Positions 1 through 9,837 of a stretch of DNA of 58,053 nt are shown in pieces. Every line of letters starts with the position of its first letter. Positions within the stretch are counted from its first letter, which is position 1. The notes beneath the pieces are model-generated. The model did no database searches and was not told where the DNA came from. It saw only the letters and a program-made list of their open reading frames with translations. The stretch comes from Blastocatellia bacterium (GTDB lineage Bacteria > Acidobacteriota > Blastocatellia > Chloracidobacteriales > Chloracidobacteriaceae), in assembly GCA_019695185.1 (NCBI GenBank), contig JAIBAN010000050.1, positions 1 to 58,053 of the forward strand, written 5' to 3'. A program made the translations under genes and the position numbers.

Positions 1-73
1 CCCATAACCACAAAGAAGTTGACGAAAAATCCACCGTTGGGTGATTCCCATTGGTTTCGCCAACAGGGTCAAA

Positions 74-110
74 TTGGCTTGGGATGATTTATTAAGTCAC
101 CCCAAGCCAA
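74..110. repeat. 10-bp perfect inverted repeat at the broken end of the Tn3 transposase
   Basis: TTGGCTTGGG at 74-83 pairs perfectly with CCCAAGCCAA at 101-110 across a 17-nt loop. The loop contains the stop codon that ends the truncated transposase gene. Family similarity of the transposase stops within a few codons of the right arm, so the repeat marks the breakpoint. It may be the end of another inserted element or a hairpin that helped the deletion. There is no T tract on either side, so a simple intrinsic terminator is unlikely. Confidence 0.6.
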
Positions 111-2719
111 TTTTCTGCAAACTTACGGATAAAAAGGGATTTCACCAGCCGGCCATATTCCTGGAGTGCTTCGATCAGAGAATTGGGGTTCGGTGCGGCA
201 TTGAGCTTGCTGAGGAGCAGCGAGGCGGTACACCAACCGAGTTTGAGCGACCCGGCCAGTCGGAGCAAATCATCCCAGTGGGTCTCGATGAGGGTGCGAT
301 TGATGGTTTTTTTGAGCAGGGTGCGGACCAGTTTGCCCGGCACCTCGCCGAGCCGGTAGAGTTGCTGGCGGCCCACATCGCGCAGGCGCGGGGAGAATTG
401 CAACCCGAGCAGGTCGAATAAGCCAAATATAGCCTCGGTAAAACCGGCCGTATCCGTAGCGTGTTCAGTGATGCCGAGGTCGGTTTCGTTGTCGAGAATT
501 TCATCGAGGACGACGGTTGCGTCGCGCAGGGTGGAAGGAATCACTTTGGTGCCGTATTGCGCGTACTGGTCGGAAGTCCAAGTATAAAACGTGATGCCGC
601 GCCCAAATCCAAAATAGCGCGGCAGCGGTGTGGCGGTCGTGGTTTTCACGGTGACGGGAAACCGCTGGCCATCGGAAGATGAAAGCGTACCGCCACCCCA
701 GTGGCGGCTCAGTGGCAGGCGATGGTGAAAATTAACCGCCCGGTTGTTGGCCAGCCGCAAGGTTTCCTCCCGGATGTACCAATTGGTCGTCCACAGCAGT
801 CGGTGTTCAGGAAGGTCGGACATGTGGGCCATGCGCGCCAGCCCGAAATTGCCGCTTTGGGCGAGCAGACTCGCATAAAGCGTCGGGAGTGCTTCGGTTG
901 AGCAAGCCAGGTGGGAATTGGCGTGCGTCAAATCCCGGCTGAACTGAATCCACCCATCCACCTCAATGAGCAAAGCTGGCAAGTCCACCAATGGCAATCG
1001 CTCACTGACCATCCGTTCCAACGAAATTGCCGTTGGAGGCCGGTCAACGGCCTCCAACGGGGAAAGGACCAGACAGTCGTCTTCGTCGAGCGAGACCGAA
1101 CCGGTTCCGGTCAGGAGTTGGTCGAGATGGAGGGCGGCAGCGTGCAGTTCCTGGGTCCGTGTGTGCAATCTGGCGGTCGCTTCCGCCGGCGCTTTCAGGA
1201 TACGGCAGGCTTCGGCACGGTCTGTTTCCCACCGTTCCGGTGGGATGAGGAATCCAGCCGGGTTGGCATACCGGCGACTCCCGGCCACCCAAACGTTGCC
1301 GGAACGGAGCGCGTCGCGCAGGGTCCATAAGGCGCAGAGTTCATAGGAACGCCGTTTGATCTGATGGGACCCGTCAAACACGAAGGGTTTCCAGTTTTTC
1401 GGAATAAACCCGGTGGGCGCATCCTCTGGAAGCATCCGGTCTCCGTTGGCCCACATTGTATGCAAGACCTCCAAAGCCCCCACCAGGGCTTCACTCTCCA
1501 AGGCGTTTTGCCAGGTAAACGCATCCAGGAACCTGGGTGTGAACTGGCGCAGATACGAATACCGAAGGTCAATCAGGTCAAAGTGCGAGTCATCAAGAGG
1601 GCGCTCGATGATGGCACACTCCGTCACCGCCGCTTGGAACTCCGGCTTTGGAATCGCTTGATAAATGGTGTGGCGGACATCCGCATCAGTGACTTTCGGA
1701 TCGAGCACGATGAGCCCGACCGTTTGAAAGTGTTTGACTTTTTCATTCGTCGCCCTGGCGACCGACTTCCGCAGTTCATCCAGTTCGCGCTTGGCGCGGG
1801 CGGACACATCGTGGAGACATTGGTCAAAGAGGTCGAGCGCCTCATCAATCGTTTCCATCAATATCTGGTGCAGAAAAGCGAGCAGAACCGGATAGCGACG
1901 CTGGTTCGGCATGCGCTGGAGCATCTGGTTGGTGGCGGTCCGACCGATCCGGGCCAGTGATTTCAGGCGATTGGGGTTGAAATCCCGGACATCCCAATTC
2001 GGGACGCCATAGTCACGCAGGAGCTTGATTTTTTCCAGGGCGCGCAAAATTTCGGCAGGGCTTGGGGAGACCGCGCCGGTCCGCAACCAGGTCAGCCGGG
2101 TCACCCGCTGACCGGGTTGCACGATGAGGAGTTGGTCAAATTCCCGGCGCAAGGCTTGAGTGAGCAGCTTCCCGGCACAGTGCCAGGTTCGACGCTCCGC
2201 GTCCTGACGGGCGGAAGACACCATCCGTTCCAGGTGGGTAATGCCGGGACGGACGATTTTTCGGGCATGGAGCCGTTCGCAAATCAGGCGCAGGAGGGTT
2301 GCCGGGCGATCATGTTCCAAGGCGCGGTCGGAAAGCCACGCTTCGGTGTCCTGGCGTTCCAGGTTGGAAAACCGGCCAAACCCGAGATATTGGCCAACCT
2401 CCATCCCATGATCGGTCCGGGTCCGGGAGCGCCGTCCGTAATCGGTTAGGGATTCGGGGGAAACCGCCAGTTGACGGGCCAGATACGCAACGGCTGAAGC
2501 TGGCGCGTCCGTCAGCTTGTCCGGCAGAAATCCAAGAAACCGCAAGGCACAGAGTTGAAGGGCAAAGCCCAGCCGGTTGTCGTCACCGACTCGTTCATTG
2601 ACGAGGTTTCGATCACCTTCCGACAGGATGAAAAACGTAATGACATCCGCCTCCAGAATTTCCGGGGGAAACCGGCGATAACGGTCACGATCAGCCTCGG
2701 TCAGCCATTGAACCGGCAT
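92..2719 (-). CDS. tnpA: Tn3-family transposase, C-terminally truncated
   Basis: This would catalyse replicative transposition of a Tn3-type element. The 875-residue product has the DUF4158-like N-terminal region of Tn3 transposases and most of the DDE catalytic region: a GGGTLSSSDGQRF block near residues 675-687, TDTAGFT near 756-762 and HWDDLLRLAGSLK near 815-827. Family members normally run to about 970-1000 residues. Here similarity ends just after a KSLFIRKF stretch near residue 863, followed by a few unrelated residues and a stop, so roughly 100 C-terminal residues are missing. No resolvase gene or 38-bp Tn3 terminal repeat is visible next to it. The break coincides with a perfect 10-bp inverted repeat. 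The ATG at 2719 has a GAGGT about 10 nt upstream. The gene is probably an inactive remnant. Confidence 0.9.
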   Translation of the reverse strand: MPVQWLTEADRDRYRRFPPEILEADVITFFILSEGDRNLVNERVGDDNRLGFALQLCALRFLGFLPDKLTDAPASAVAYLARQLAVSPESLTDYGRRSRTRTDHGMEVGQYLGFGRFSNLERQDTEAWLSDRALEHDRPATLLRLICERLHARKIVRPGITHLERMVSSARQDAERRTWHCAGKLLTQALRREFDQLLIVQPGQRVTRLTWLRTGAVSPSPAEILRALEKIKLLRDYGVPNWDVRDFNPNRLKSLARIGRTATNQMLQRMPNQRRYPVLLAFLHQILMETIDEALDLFDQCLHDVSARAKRELDELRKSVARATNEKVKHFQTVGLIVLDPKVTDADVRHTIYQAIPKPEFQAAVTECAIIERPLDDSHFDLIDLRYSYLRQFTPRFLDAFTWQNALESEALVGALEVLHTMWANGDRMLPEDAPTGFIPKNWKPFVFDGSHQIKRRSYELCALWTLRDALRSGNVWVAGSRRYANPAGFLIPPERWETDRAEACRILKAPAEATARLHTRTQELHAAALHLDQLLTGTGSVSLDEDDCLVLSPLEAVDRPPTAISLERMVSERLPLVDLPALLIEVDGWIQFSRDLTHANSHLACSTEALPTLYASLLAQSGNFGLARMAHMSDLPEHRLLWTTNWYIREETLRLANNRAVNFHHRLPLSRHWGGGTLSSSDGQRFPVTVKTTTATPLPRYFGFGRGITFYTWTSDQYAQYGTKVIPSTLRDATVVLDEILDNETDLGITEHATDTAGFTEAIFGLFDLLGLQFSPRLRDVGRQQLYRLGEVPGKLVRTLLKKTINRTLIETHWDDLLRLAGSLKLGWCTASLLLSKLNAAPNPNSLIEALQEYGRLVKSLFIRKFAENWLGVT

Positions 2720-3217
2720 GCGAAAGGTACCTCTGGGTTTGATATTCCCGTCTTACTGCCTCTGGATGAGTGACAGTGGACTTGGTTTGGTTGGCCTTTG
2801 CTTCTGGTTGCTTTTGGTCCTGAAGTGAATCAAGGCACAACGGGGAAATTCTTTTGGACTGTATGGTTGTTGGATGATTATGGGTGAGGGTGTTATGAGG
2901 AATCCGTTATCCAGGCCAAATGGGCTTGGGTGAAGAATACCCAGGTGTTGAGGTGGAAATGATGCAAGGTTATAGTGGCGGTTTGGGTCAATCATCCGAC
3001 TGAAATCCACATCTTGGTGCAAAGACTCTATATAGCCTTTTGTTGAGGCATCCACAATTCGGTGCAGAGGCATGTTTGAAATCGGATTCAGCAGGAAGCA
3101 AACCCACAAGTCTGGTCTGATGGTCGATCCCTTCCTGGAAGTACCTGGAAGCATGATCGATTTCAATCTGGATACCCGGTCGGCAAAGCGACACCAGAGT
3201 GGTTGTCATATCTTGAT
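2720..3217. other. No convincing gene; degenerate spacer behind the transposase
   Basis: About 500 bp upstream of the transposase start. Open frames of 137 and 78 codons on the minus strand (2753-3166 and 2988-3224) show no recognisable domain, composition or ribosome site and are not called. In a complete Tn3 element this is where a resolvase gene or its res site would lie, but none is recognisable here. Confidence 0.5.
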
Positions 3218-3308
3218 TAGACATTATCGGGGATAGGGTTTTGGATGATTTTGGCTATTGATTTCAAACGACTTACCTATGCCATTTCCTTATCACCGAT
3301 AATGTCTA
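3218..3308. repeat. 91-bp element bounded by 13-bp perfect inverted repeats (copy 1)
   Basis: TAGACATTATCGG at 3218-3230 is the exact reverse complement of CCGATAATGTCTA at 3296-3308. The outermost bases are TA on both sides, as expected if a TA target had been duplicated in the manner of IS630/mariner-type elements; that link is an inference. The interior (about 65 bp) has no gene. A second copy with related ends but an unrelated interior lies at 26267-26352. The right end abuts the decayed kinase fragment at 3309. Confidence 0.55.
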
Positions 3309-3530
3309 TTGTTATTGAACTCCAACCGCTTCCATTTGATTGAAACGGTTTTGGTCACGGTCGGATCGCATTGCCGGATGGCACTGATCAGATTCTCGGC
3401 AAGGTGACCACGTCCACTCAGTCGTCAGGGTTTTTGGCCAGGGCACTCAGAACGACTTCTTCAAGTTCAGAGAGCACGTTCGGGTTGACTTCGCTCAAGG
3501 GCGTGGGGTTTGGGTACAATGTTGCAGCGC
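3309..3530 (-). pseudogene. Ser/Thr protein kinase C-lobe remnant, frameshifted
   Basis: Read on the minus strand, about 3420-3525 encodes NPTPLSEVNP, then LSELEEVVLSALAKNPDD. This is the pattern just before the end of bacterial Ser/Thr kinase domains, where VxxALxKxPxxR is usual; compare the intact kinases in this window. A stop follows at 3418. The expected continuation resumes in another frame (GHLAENLISAIRQCDP, about 3350-3405) and runs up to the inverted-repeat element at 3308. No N-lobe, HRD or DFG motif is found upstream, so only the tail of a kinase gene is left. The identification is by motif and rests on a short stretch. Confidence 0.5.
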
Positions 3531-3935
3531 GAGTTCGACCAAGAAGGTTGTTTTCCGGTGATCTCTTCCCATAGTTGGAGTCCCGTTCCGCCTTGGATAA
3601 GCAACGACTTGGTGAATTGGCAGGGAGACTGTTTTTATCACATTTTGCGTGGCCGCCAGTCATTGTGTGTTCCAAAAGGACGGGAACCGTCGATCAGAGT
3701 GTGGGAACTTGAGACTGGCAAAGAAACTCCTGCAGGGCGTTCATCCCGGCCTGAATATCGACAACCGGTTCGATCCGAAAAATTTTAAGGCACTGAATTT
3801 TGGCGGGTTGTGGGCCGTCCGGTTCCGGAGCGATTGAAGAAATTCACATCTGTCAGGGTTTGCCCTTCCGGATTCGGGAAAAACAGGCTACCTTGTGCAT
3901 CAGTTGGTACGAAACAACCTATGGTGGGCGGCTCC
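3531..3935. other. Gene-free spacer with decayed sequence
   Basis: No supported gene between the kinase remnant and the stop of the mechanosensitive channel gene. On the plus strand, around 3650-3730, two different frames give short stretches resembling part of a WD40 blade (a DG pair and then SIRVWELETGKE). This may be another decayed gene but is too short to call. Confidence 0.4.
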
Positions 3936-6900
3936 TCATCCGTTCACCATTTTTTCTGCGCCAACCGGAGCAGGTGGTTGGGTGGTGGTAAACTGTTCCA
4001 AACCGGTTCGGATATGTACGTCCTGTTGTGGGAAGGGAATTTCAACGCCTGCCTCCTGAAAATCGCGGTTAATTGTGTTGTAGAGCCGATGCACCGCATC
4101 CCAATAGACATCACGATTGGGAATATGAGCCTGCAATTTGAAATTCAGGGTACTGTGGGCAAACCCGAAAAAGACCACCCGTGGCGCAGGTTTTTCAAGC
4201 ACATAGGGGTTTTCCACCGCCGCGCGGTACAACAGTTTTTCCACCAGAGCCGTGTCGGAACCGTAGGCCACGCCGATTTCCAGCGTAATCCGGTTCGAGT
4301 CCGTGAGTGACCAGTTCGAGATTTGGCCGGTTAAGAAGGTTTTGTTTGGAATGATGACCTGCAACCGGTCAAAATCAGTGATGGTGGTCGCCCGAATCTG
4401 TATCCGGGTGACCCGCCCGGTGACCCCGTTGACCGTCACGATGTCGCCCACCCGCACCGGTTGTTCAAACAGGATGATCAGCCCCGAAACAAAATTGCCG
4501 AAGATTTCCTGGAGGCCGAATCCGAGGCCAAAGGTAACCGCCGCCGCCAGCCATTGCAGGGTGGACCAGGAAATTCCCAGTTTCCCAAACGTCATGATGC
4601 CCCCGGCGATGATCAGAACATAATGCGTCACCGCCTTGAGCGCGTAGCGCCCTCCCTGGTCAAAGGGCAGTTTTTGGAAGACGGTCACTTCCAGGAAACG
4701 GGGGATGATTTTGGACGCCGTGATGGCAATCACAGCCAGCAAGAGCGCTGAAAACACGTCCGCCAGGGTGGTCGAGGCGACTTTGGTCACGACTTTGGCC
4801 GGACCCGTTCCGGTGCCGGTGACCGGTTCTCTGACCTCGGTCGGGTAGGTCCACAGTTGAACTTTCTCCAGAGATTTAAAGGCTGGAAAGACATCCACCC
4901 AGGTCAGCCAGACATGTACGGCGAGCACGACGCCCAAGGCCAGGGCGGTTACCCGAAGCACTGTCTCCAGGGTCTGCCAGCCTCCACCGAAGCGGGTGAA
5001 GGCTTCCGGTCCGGTTTCCGATGAAGGGTCTGCCGGGTTCACAGCAGGTGCTTCGGCCTGCGAACGGACCATCACTCCCAGTCTGGCTTGGGAAAAAAGA
5101 AACCAACCGCTCCCAATCAAGGCCAGCACCATCAGGCGCTCGGTGAGGTGAAGGGCCGCAAAAACGTAACCGAAGGCTGCAATACCGCCCATCACGAGCG
5201 GCAATCCCACCAGGAGCCAGCCCCAGGCGCGCTGGCCAAAGGCTTTCCAGGATTCGGGATTTGCCTTTTCCAGGGCAGACCGGATTTCCCCAAATCGTTG
5301 GGTCAGGAAGGCAAAACAGACTGCCAGAACCAGCATCCAGCCAAGGAACAGCAGTCTGGAAGGCACGGCTTCGTCAGACTCTCCGGTCACAAACGTCACC
5401 ATCCCGTAAAGAAAAATCAACGGCAGCACCAACCAGCCGGCCCAACCCAGTTGAGTTCGGAACCGTCCGGTCAACCCTTTTGTCCAGCCGAAAAGGTGCT
5501 CCCCGAGCCCTTCGGAGAGGCACATCTGGTGCCAGATTCCCCAAATCAGGAGGGGTTTCACGACCATTTCCAATCCGGCTCCGAAGACCCGCCCGAGGTT
5601 CGTCGGTTCCGGTGCGAGTTCAATCTGGCGGCACACAAACCAGACTGCTGCTGGCCACAAGGTGGCGTTCAGAATCGTGAAACCCAAAGCCACGATCACA
5701 TTTGACAGTGGGACCGTTTGTTCCGGCAGTCCAACCAGACTGCGACGAATTCGTTTTTGCAGATACCGGCGCTCAACCAGCAACAACCCGATCATCACCA
5801 CCGCCGCCACGGTGCGCCACGGATGGCTTTTGACGGATTCAATCAGATCGGTCCTGGCCTGATGGAACCAGCTCCAGCCAAAACCGGTTTTCACGGCTTG
5901 AACTGTGTGGGGCAGGTCCGCCCAGGAAACCGCATCGAGATTGCGAATCCACACAATATGTTCGTCAATGTAATCCGAATATTTCTGCCCGGAGGCAATC
6001 AGTTCCTGTTCCCTGGCATTGAGATCAACCAGCTTTTCCAAATAGCGGTTGGAATCGTGCAGCAGGTTTGTTCTGGTGGCTTCCCTGGTCCGGATCAGCC
6101 CACGCAAAAAAGCCAGCGCCTCCTCCTCGGTGACACCGCACAGACTGAGATCGAGCGAGGCGAAAAGCGCTTGGGCCTGGTCCTCGATGCTGCCGGTTTT
6201 GGGTTTCCGTTGCTCCAACTCGATGATGCCCAGTTGAACTTCGGCCAGGAGGGCTTCGCGCTGCATCACCGCGCTGCGATGGGTCCGCACATCCGGCAGC
6301 ATCTGGCGTTTGGTGCGCAAAATCATGCCGACCGAATTGGAAAACCCGGTCGCGTGAACCCGGTCATTGATGGCGTTAAACTCGTTTGAAAGCGATTCCA
6401 GTTCCACTCCGAGGGCCTCAAGCTCCCGGTTGGCCCGTTCGACTTTCCACTCAACGCCATCACGGCCACTCTGCTGCTCCAGCCAGACGGCATTTTCCTG
6501 GGCAATTTGTCGAAAGGCGGGATGGATGTGGGTGGCTTTTTCAATATCAGCCTGGGCCTGTTTGACCGCTGTTTCAGCTTCCTGCTTGCGATGGGTGAAC
6601 ACCGCTTCCTGCAACAGCCGGATTTTCTTGTCGATCTCGATTTTTCGGTGCCGGATGGATTCAAGTCCGTCGATGGCGAGTTGTTCCCGCAGGTCAAAGG
6701 TGGCCAATTCCTTTTCCTGGAACCGGATTTCCGCTTCGGTGGCGATTACGGCGGCGGCAATTTCATCCGCCCTGGCTGAAAGGCGTTCATCCGTTCCGGC
6801 TGTCTCTGAAATCACCGGCAGTTCCGGTTTCAACCCGGCCAATCGCTGTTTGGTTTCCACCGTGAGAGAAGGCAGCAGGGACCTTCGTTCCCGAAGGGTT

Positions 6901-7367
6901 TTCAGCTCACCAGTTCGCGAATTCTGCTCCAGGGTGATGGCATCAGCTTCAACCGTGGCCTGGGCCAATCGTTGTTCCAATTGTTTGACGGTCGCATCGG
7001 GGGGAATCTCACCCACGGGTGCTTGAGAAACGTGACTGGCTTCCGGTTCCGCTGACTGAAGTTGACGGGCGGCGTGGACCTGCAATGCCTCCAGTTTTTC
7101 GGTCTCGCGCTTCCAGGACTCGGCGTTTTTCAAATATTCCAACGCCTGGCGGTAACGTTCCAGCAGTTCCGCTTTGACCGCCTCATCCTGGTTGCGGTCC
7201 GCTTCAATCGCTTTCCGCCGGGCTTCCAGGGTGGCAACCGTCAACCGGTCGGTCTTGCGGGTTTGCCCTTCATTCGGAGCAGTCAACCCGGCCACCAAGA
7301 CCGGAGCCAGAAAGACTGCGGCAAGAGTCCTCAATTGAAATTGGTTTGGGAGCAACCAGCACGGCAT
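3936..7367 (-). CDS. Large MscS-family mechanosensitive channel (MscK/KefA-like)
   Basis: Likely releases solutes across the inner membrane on osmotic downshock. The 1143-residue product has an N-terminal signal peptide, a long periplasmic coiled-coil region (about residues 30-480), then roughly ten to eleven hydrophobic segments. It ends in a typical MscS core with GFGLQEIFGNFVSG, the EQPVRVGD(I)V segment and IPNKTFLTGQISNWS. Size and order match MscK/YjeP-type channels. The frame stays open 27 codons further (to 7448), but the ATG at 7367 is preceded by GAAGG at good spacing and starts a clean signal peptide. It lies 188 bp behind the STAS gene on the same strand, with a small palindrome in the gap, so shared transcription is possible but not shown. 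Confidence 0.88.
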   Translation of the reverse strand: MPCWLLPNQFQLRTLAAVFLAPVLVAGLTAPNEGQTRKTDRLTVATLEARRKAIEADRNQDEAVKAELLERYRQALEYLKNAESWKRETEKLEALQVHAARQLQSAEPEASHVSQAPVGEIPPDATVKQLEQRLAQATVEADAITLEQNSRTGELKTLRERRSLLPSLTVETKQRLAGLKPELPVISETAGTDERLSARADEIAAAVIATEAEIRFQEKELATFDLREQLAIDGLESIRHRKIEIDKKIRLLQEAVFTHRKQEAETAVKQAQADIEKATHIHPAFRQIAQENAVWLEQQSGRDGVEWKVERANRELEALGVELESLSNEFNAINDRVHATGFSNSVGMILRTKRQMLPDVRTHRSAVMQREALLAEVQLGIIELEQRKPKTGSIEDQAQALFASLDLSLCGVTEEEALAFLRGLIRTREATRTNLLHDSNRYLEKLVDLNAREQELIASGQKYSDYIDEHIVWIRNLDAVSWADLPHTVQAVKTGFGWSWFHQARTDLIESVKSHPWRTVAAVVMIGLLLVERRYLQKRIRRSLVGLPEQTVPLSNVIVALGFTILNATLWPAAVWFVCRQIELAPEPTNLGRVFGAGLEMVVKPLLIWGIWHQMCLSEGLGEHLFGWTKGLTGRFRTQLGWAGWLVLPLIFLYGMVTFVTGESDEAVPSRLLFLGWMLVLAVCFAFLTQRFGEIRSALEKANPESWKAFGQRAWGWLLVGLPLVMGGIAAFGYVFAALHLTERLMVLALIGSGWFLFSQARLGVMVRSQAEAPAVNPADPSSETGPEAFTRFGGGWQTLETVLRVTALALGVVLAVHVWLTWVDVFPAFKSLEKVQLWTYPTEVREPVTGTGTGPAKVVTKVASTTLADVFSALLLAVIAITASKIIPRFLEVTVFQKLPFDQGGRYALKAVTHYVLIIAGGIMTFGKLGISWSTLQWLAAAVTFGLGFGLQEIFGNFVSGLIILFEQPVRVGDIVTVNGVTGRVTRIQIRATTITDFDRLQVIIPNKTFLTGQISNWSLTDSNRITLEIGVAYGSDTALVEKLLYRAAVENPYVLEKPAPRVVFFGFAHSTLNFKLQAHIPNRDVYWDAVHRLYNTINRDFQEAGVEIPFPQQDVHIRTGLEQFTTTQPPAPVGAEKMVNG

Positions 7368-7520
7368 GGAGTGACCTTCGGTTGAAGCGGTGATTCCCGG
7401 ATGAGACCGAAGAGTGGTGCGATATTCCAAATCGCAGTTCTCTTCCATCAGTTGGGTTCAGCCCGGTTTGCAAATACGGTTCAACAAAACCGGCATGTGG
7501 ATGTAACCAACCGGCTCCGA

Positions 7521-7541
7521 GCGCGATTTGGAAAATCGCGC
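7521..7541. repeat. Palindromic hairpin between the STAS and channel genes
   Basis: GCGCGATTT (7521-7529) pairs with AAATCGCGC (7533-7541) over a 3-nt loop. Flanking AACCGG/CCGGTT sequences could extend the fold outward. There is no T run on the minus-strand side, so if it stops transcription behind the STAS gene it does not look like a classical intrinsic terminator. Confidence 0.4.
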
Positions 7542-7555
7542 CACCATTGGACCGG

Positions 7556-7846
7556 TTATTTTTTTAGGACCGGCATTTGAAAGGACCCGCTGGTCTTTTC
7601 AATGTACTCGTTCAAAAAAAGCGAACCACCCACCACCTGGACGTGGTTGCGGGTCAGGGTTTCGATGGTTTCCACCCCATACTCATCAATGAAAGCCACC
7701 TCGGAAACATCCAGCACGATGTTTTTTGACCGACCGAGTTGTTCGACGCAGACCCGCCGAAGTTCATCCACCCAGTTGCCGACAATCCGGCCTTCGACGT
7801 GGATGGTGGTGGTGACATCTGTTTCAGTGAGGTCCATACGCAGCAT
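7556..7846 (-). CDS. STAS-domain protein (anti-sigma-factor-antagonist fold)
   Basis: A small 96-residue cytosolic protein made of one STAS domain, with strand-forming VEGRIVGNWVDEL near residues 16-29, NIVLDVSEVAFIDEYGVE near 42-59 and a C-terminal helix. STAS proteins usually work as phosphorylatable switches that bind an anti-sigma factor or another partner. At the position where classical antagonists carry a phosphorylated Ser/Thr in a DxSG-like loop, this one reads IDEYGVE, with no Ser or Thr, so classical partner switching is doubtful. It starts 23 bp behind the sigma-54 activator and is very probably co-transcribed with it, which suggests it modulates or is controlled by that regulator. 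No anti-sigma kinase gene is adjacent. Confidence 0.75.
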   Translation of the reverse strand: MLRMDLTETDVTTTIHVEGRIVGNWVDELRRVCVEQLGRSKNIVLDVSEVAFIDEYGVETIETLTRNHVQVVGGSLFLNEYIEKTSGSFQMPVLKK

Positions 7847-7869
7847 ATTCGAATTCTCCAGTTTATTTT

Positions 7870-9837
7870 TTATGAATGACTTTTGGTGGGCCGACGAAGA
7901 TTGAGTTTTTGCAGGCGGCTCCGCAGGGTGTTGGGTTTCAAATCCAAAATGGCGGCGGCCCCTTTGGCCCCGTCAATGACCCAATTGACCTGCTCCAAAA
8001 CCTGCACGATATGGTCACGCTCGATTTCCTCCAGACTCCGCAACGGGTGTGGGGTGCTCGTGAAAGGGAACGGTTGGGAGTCAAAGCAACCGCCCGAACC
8101 CGGCAACCCGGCACCTTCCTCGTCGATTTCAAAAACCGGCCCATCGGTCAGAACCACCGCCCGTTCCACCACATTCTCCAGTTCGCGGATGTTTCCCGGC
8201 CAGCCGTAAGCCGTCAGCCGGTCAATCGCGGTCGGCGTGATGTGGGTGATTCGTTTTCCGATGCGGGTCATGTGCTTGCTGACGAAATAACGAACCAGGA
8301 GCGAAATATCCTCCCTCCGGTCCCGCAAGGGCGGCAGATCGATGGGAAAGACATTCAGGCGGTAATATAAATCCGCCCGAAACCGCCCTTCCTCCACCGC
8401 TTTTTTCAGGTCCCGGTTGGTGGCGGCGATGACCCGGACATCCACGGGAATGGTTTTGGAGCCCCCGACGCGCTCAAATTCCTGTTCCTGAAGCACCCTC
8501 AACAACTTGGCCTGGACCTCAAGGCTGATTTCACCAATTTCGTCGAGAAAAATGGTGCCTCCGTGGGCGAGTTCAAACCGTCCGATGCGTTGGGTGATGG
8601 CACCTGTGAACGCGCCTTTTTCGTGGCCAAAAAATTCGCTCTCGATCAGACCGTGCGAGAGGGCGGCGCAGTTGACCTTGATGAGCGGGCGGTTTTGCCG
8701 CTTGCTCCGGTTATGAATCGCACGGGCAATCAGCTCCTTGCCGGTGCCGGTTTCCCCGATGATGAGAACCGAGGAATCAACCAGCGCCACCTGTTTCACT
8801 TTTTGAAAGACCTTGTGCATGACGGGAGTCGTCCCGATGATCTCTTCAAAATTGTATTCGGCCTTCAATTCCTCCTGAAGATAGCGGTTTTCCTGTTGGA
8901 GTTTCCGGATTTCGGCTTCGGTTTTCTGGCGTTCGTCAATGTCGTGCAGAATGACCGTATAAAAGCCTTGGGAGGCGACCTTGACGTAGGAAATCGAGCC
9001 TTCAATGAAAAACGCCTGCCCGTCGGCACGCAGCGCCGAGAGTCCCTCCGGAAGCCAGATGCTTTGGCGGGCCTGTGGATCCTGACTCAAAGCCGCTGCA
9101 TACTCCATAAAAAACCGGCTCAAGCCGTCCGACAAAAAGAGAGGCAGGGGTTTGCCCAATGCTTCCCTGGAAGTGATGCGAAACACCTTTTCGGCGGCTT
9201 CATTAAACAAGGTGATCCGAAGCGACTCATCCACGGTCAGAATCGCATCCATGGTCGAGCCTAAAATCCGGGACAGCCGGAGTTCACTGTCGCGCAGGGC
9301 CTGTTCCATGCGAATCCGTTCCAGTTCCACCCGCGCCCGTTCCACGAAGACATGAAAAATGGAAAGAATGTGTGATTCGTGAAAGATCGGTCTTTCGTCA
9401 AAGGCCACCAGGTGCCCCAAAACCCGACCGTCTTCGGCCATCATCGGCACTGCCAGGTAGCCTTGCGCCTGCCACCGAACCAGTTCTGCATCCGCCGGAT
9501 AAAGATGCGCGGCCCGTTCCGGAATATGGCGATAGGTGCCCTGGCCGACGTCCTCGCAAGGGGTTCCCTTGACGTCAAATTCGAGGTTGGGCTGGAAATC
9601 CTGGTTGGCCCAGTAGGCCAGGGTTTGAACGGTGGTATCGTGGTTGGAAAACTCCGACACAAACACAGATCCAACCGACAGCGAAAGAGCCAGATGTTTG
9701 ACCAAAGCCCGAAAGAAGTCCGTTCCGGTGGTGGCAGCCGTTCCTTCGATCAGTTGCCGCAGCGGATACTCACTCCCAGCCGGGTTCATGATCCAGGTCT
9801 GTATCGGCTTGACCGGGTGTGTGCTTTCAAAATTCAT
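7870..9837 (-). CDS. Sigma-54-dependent activator with GAF and PAS sensor domains (EBP1)
   Basis: An enhancer-binding activator of sigma-54 RNA polymerase, 655 residues. Domains in order: GAF-like sensor (about 20-175), PAS (about 183-300), a linker helix, the AAA+ core (about 332-560) and a Fis-type helix-turn-helix (about 622-648). The core has Walker A GETGTGKE at 361-368, the sigma-54 contact loop GAFTGA at 408-413, Walker B with IFLDEIGE near 429-436, and the AATNRDL and [10 protein letters not shown] motifs. It lacks a phospho-receiver domain, so its signal probably enters through GAF or PAS. It is divergent from the propeller-kinase at 10271, and the region between carries tandem palindromes and a sigma-54 promoter pointing at that kinase. 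It is therefore one of two candidate regulators of the palindrome regulon; the other is EBP2. Confidence 0.9.
   Translation of the reverse strand: MNFESTHPVKPIQTWIMNPAGSEYPLRQLIEGTAATTGTDFFRALVKHLALSLSVGSVFVSEFSNHDTTVQTLAYWANQDFQPNLEFDVKGTPCEDVGQGTYRHIPERAAHLYPADAELVRWQAQGYLAVPMMAEDGRVLGHLVAFDERPIFHESHILSIFHVFVERARVELERIRMEQALRDSELRLSRILGSTMDAILTVDESLRITLFNEAAEKVFRITSREALGKPLPLFLSDGLSRFFMEYAAALSQDPQARQSIWLPEGLSALRADGQAFFIEGSISYVKVASQGFYTVILHDIDERQKTEAEIRKLQQENRYLQEELKAEYNFEEIIGTTPVMHKVFQKVKQVALVDSSVLIIGETGTGKELIARAIHNRSKRQNRPLIKVNCAALSHGLIESEFFGHEKGAFTGAITQRIGRFELAHGGTIFLDEIGEISLEVQAKLLRVLQEQEFERVGGSKTIPVDVRVIAATNRDLKKAVEEGRFRADLYYRLNVFPIDLPPLRDRREDISLLVRYFVSKHMTRIGKRITHITPTAIDRLTAYGWPGNIRELENVVERAVVLTDGPVFEIDEEGAGLPGSGGCFDSQPFPFTSTPHPLRSLEEIERDHIVQVLEQVNWVIDGAKGAAAILDLKPNTLRSRLQKLNLRRPTKSHS

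Noticed and set aside
2753..3166. 137-codon open frame on the minus strand
   Set aside because: No domain, no ribosome site, composition unlike the neighbouring genes; lies in decayed mobile DNA.
3640..3730. WD40-like fragment (SIRVWELETGKE) on the plus strand
   Set aside because: Only part of one blade, in two frames; too short to call a pseudogene.
5088..5705. 205-codon plus-strand frame inside the mechanosensitive channel gene
   Set aside because: Antisense shadow of a well-supported gene; rich in Gln, His and Pro as expected from reverse reading.
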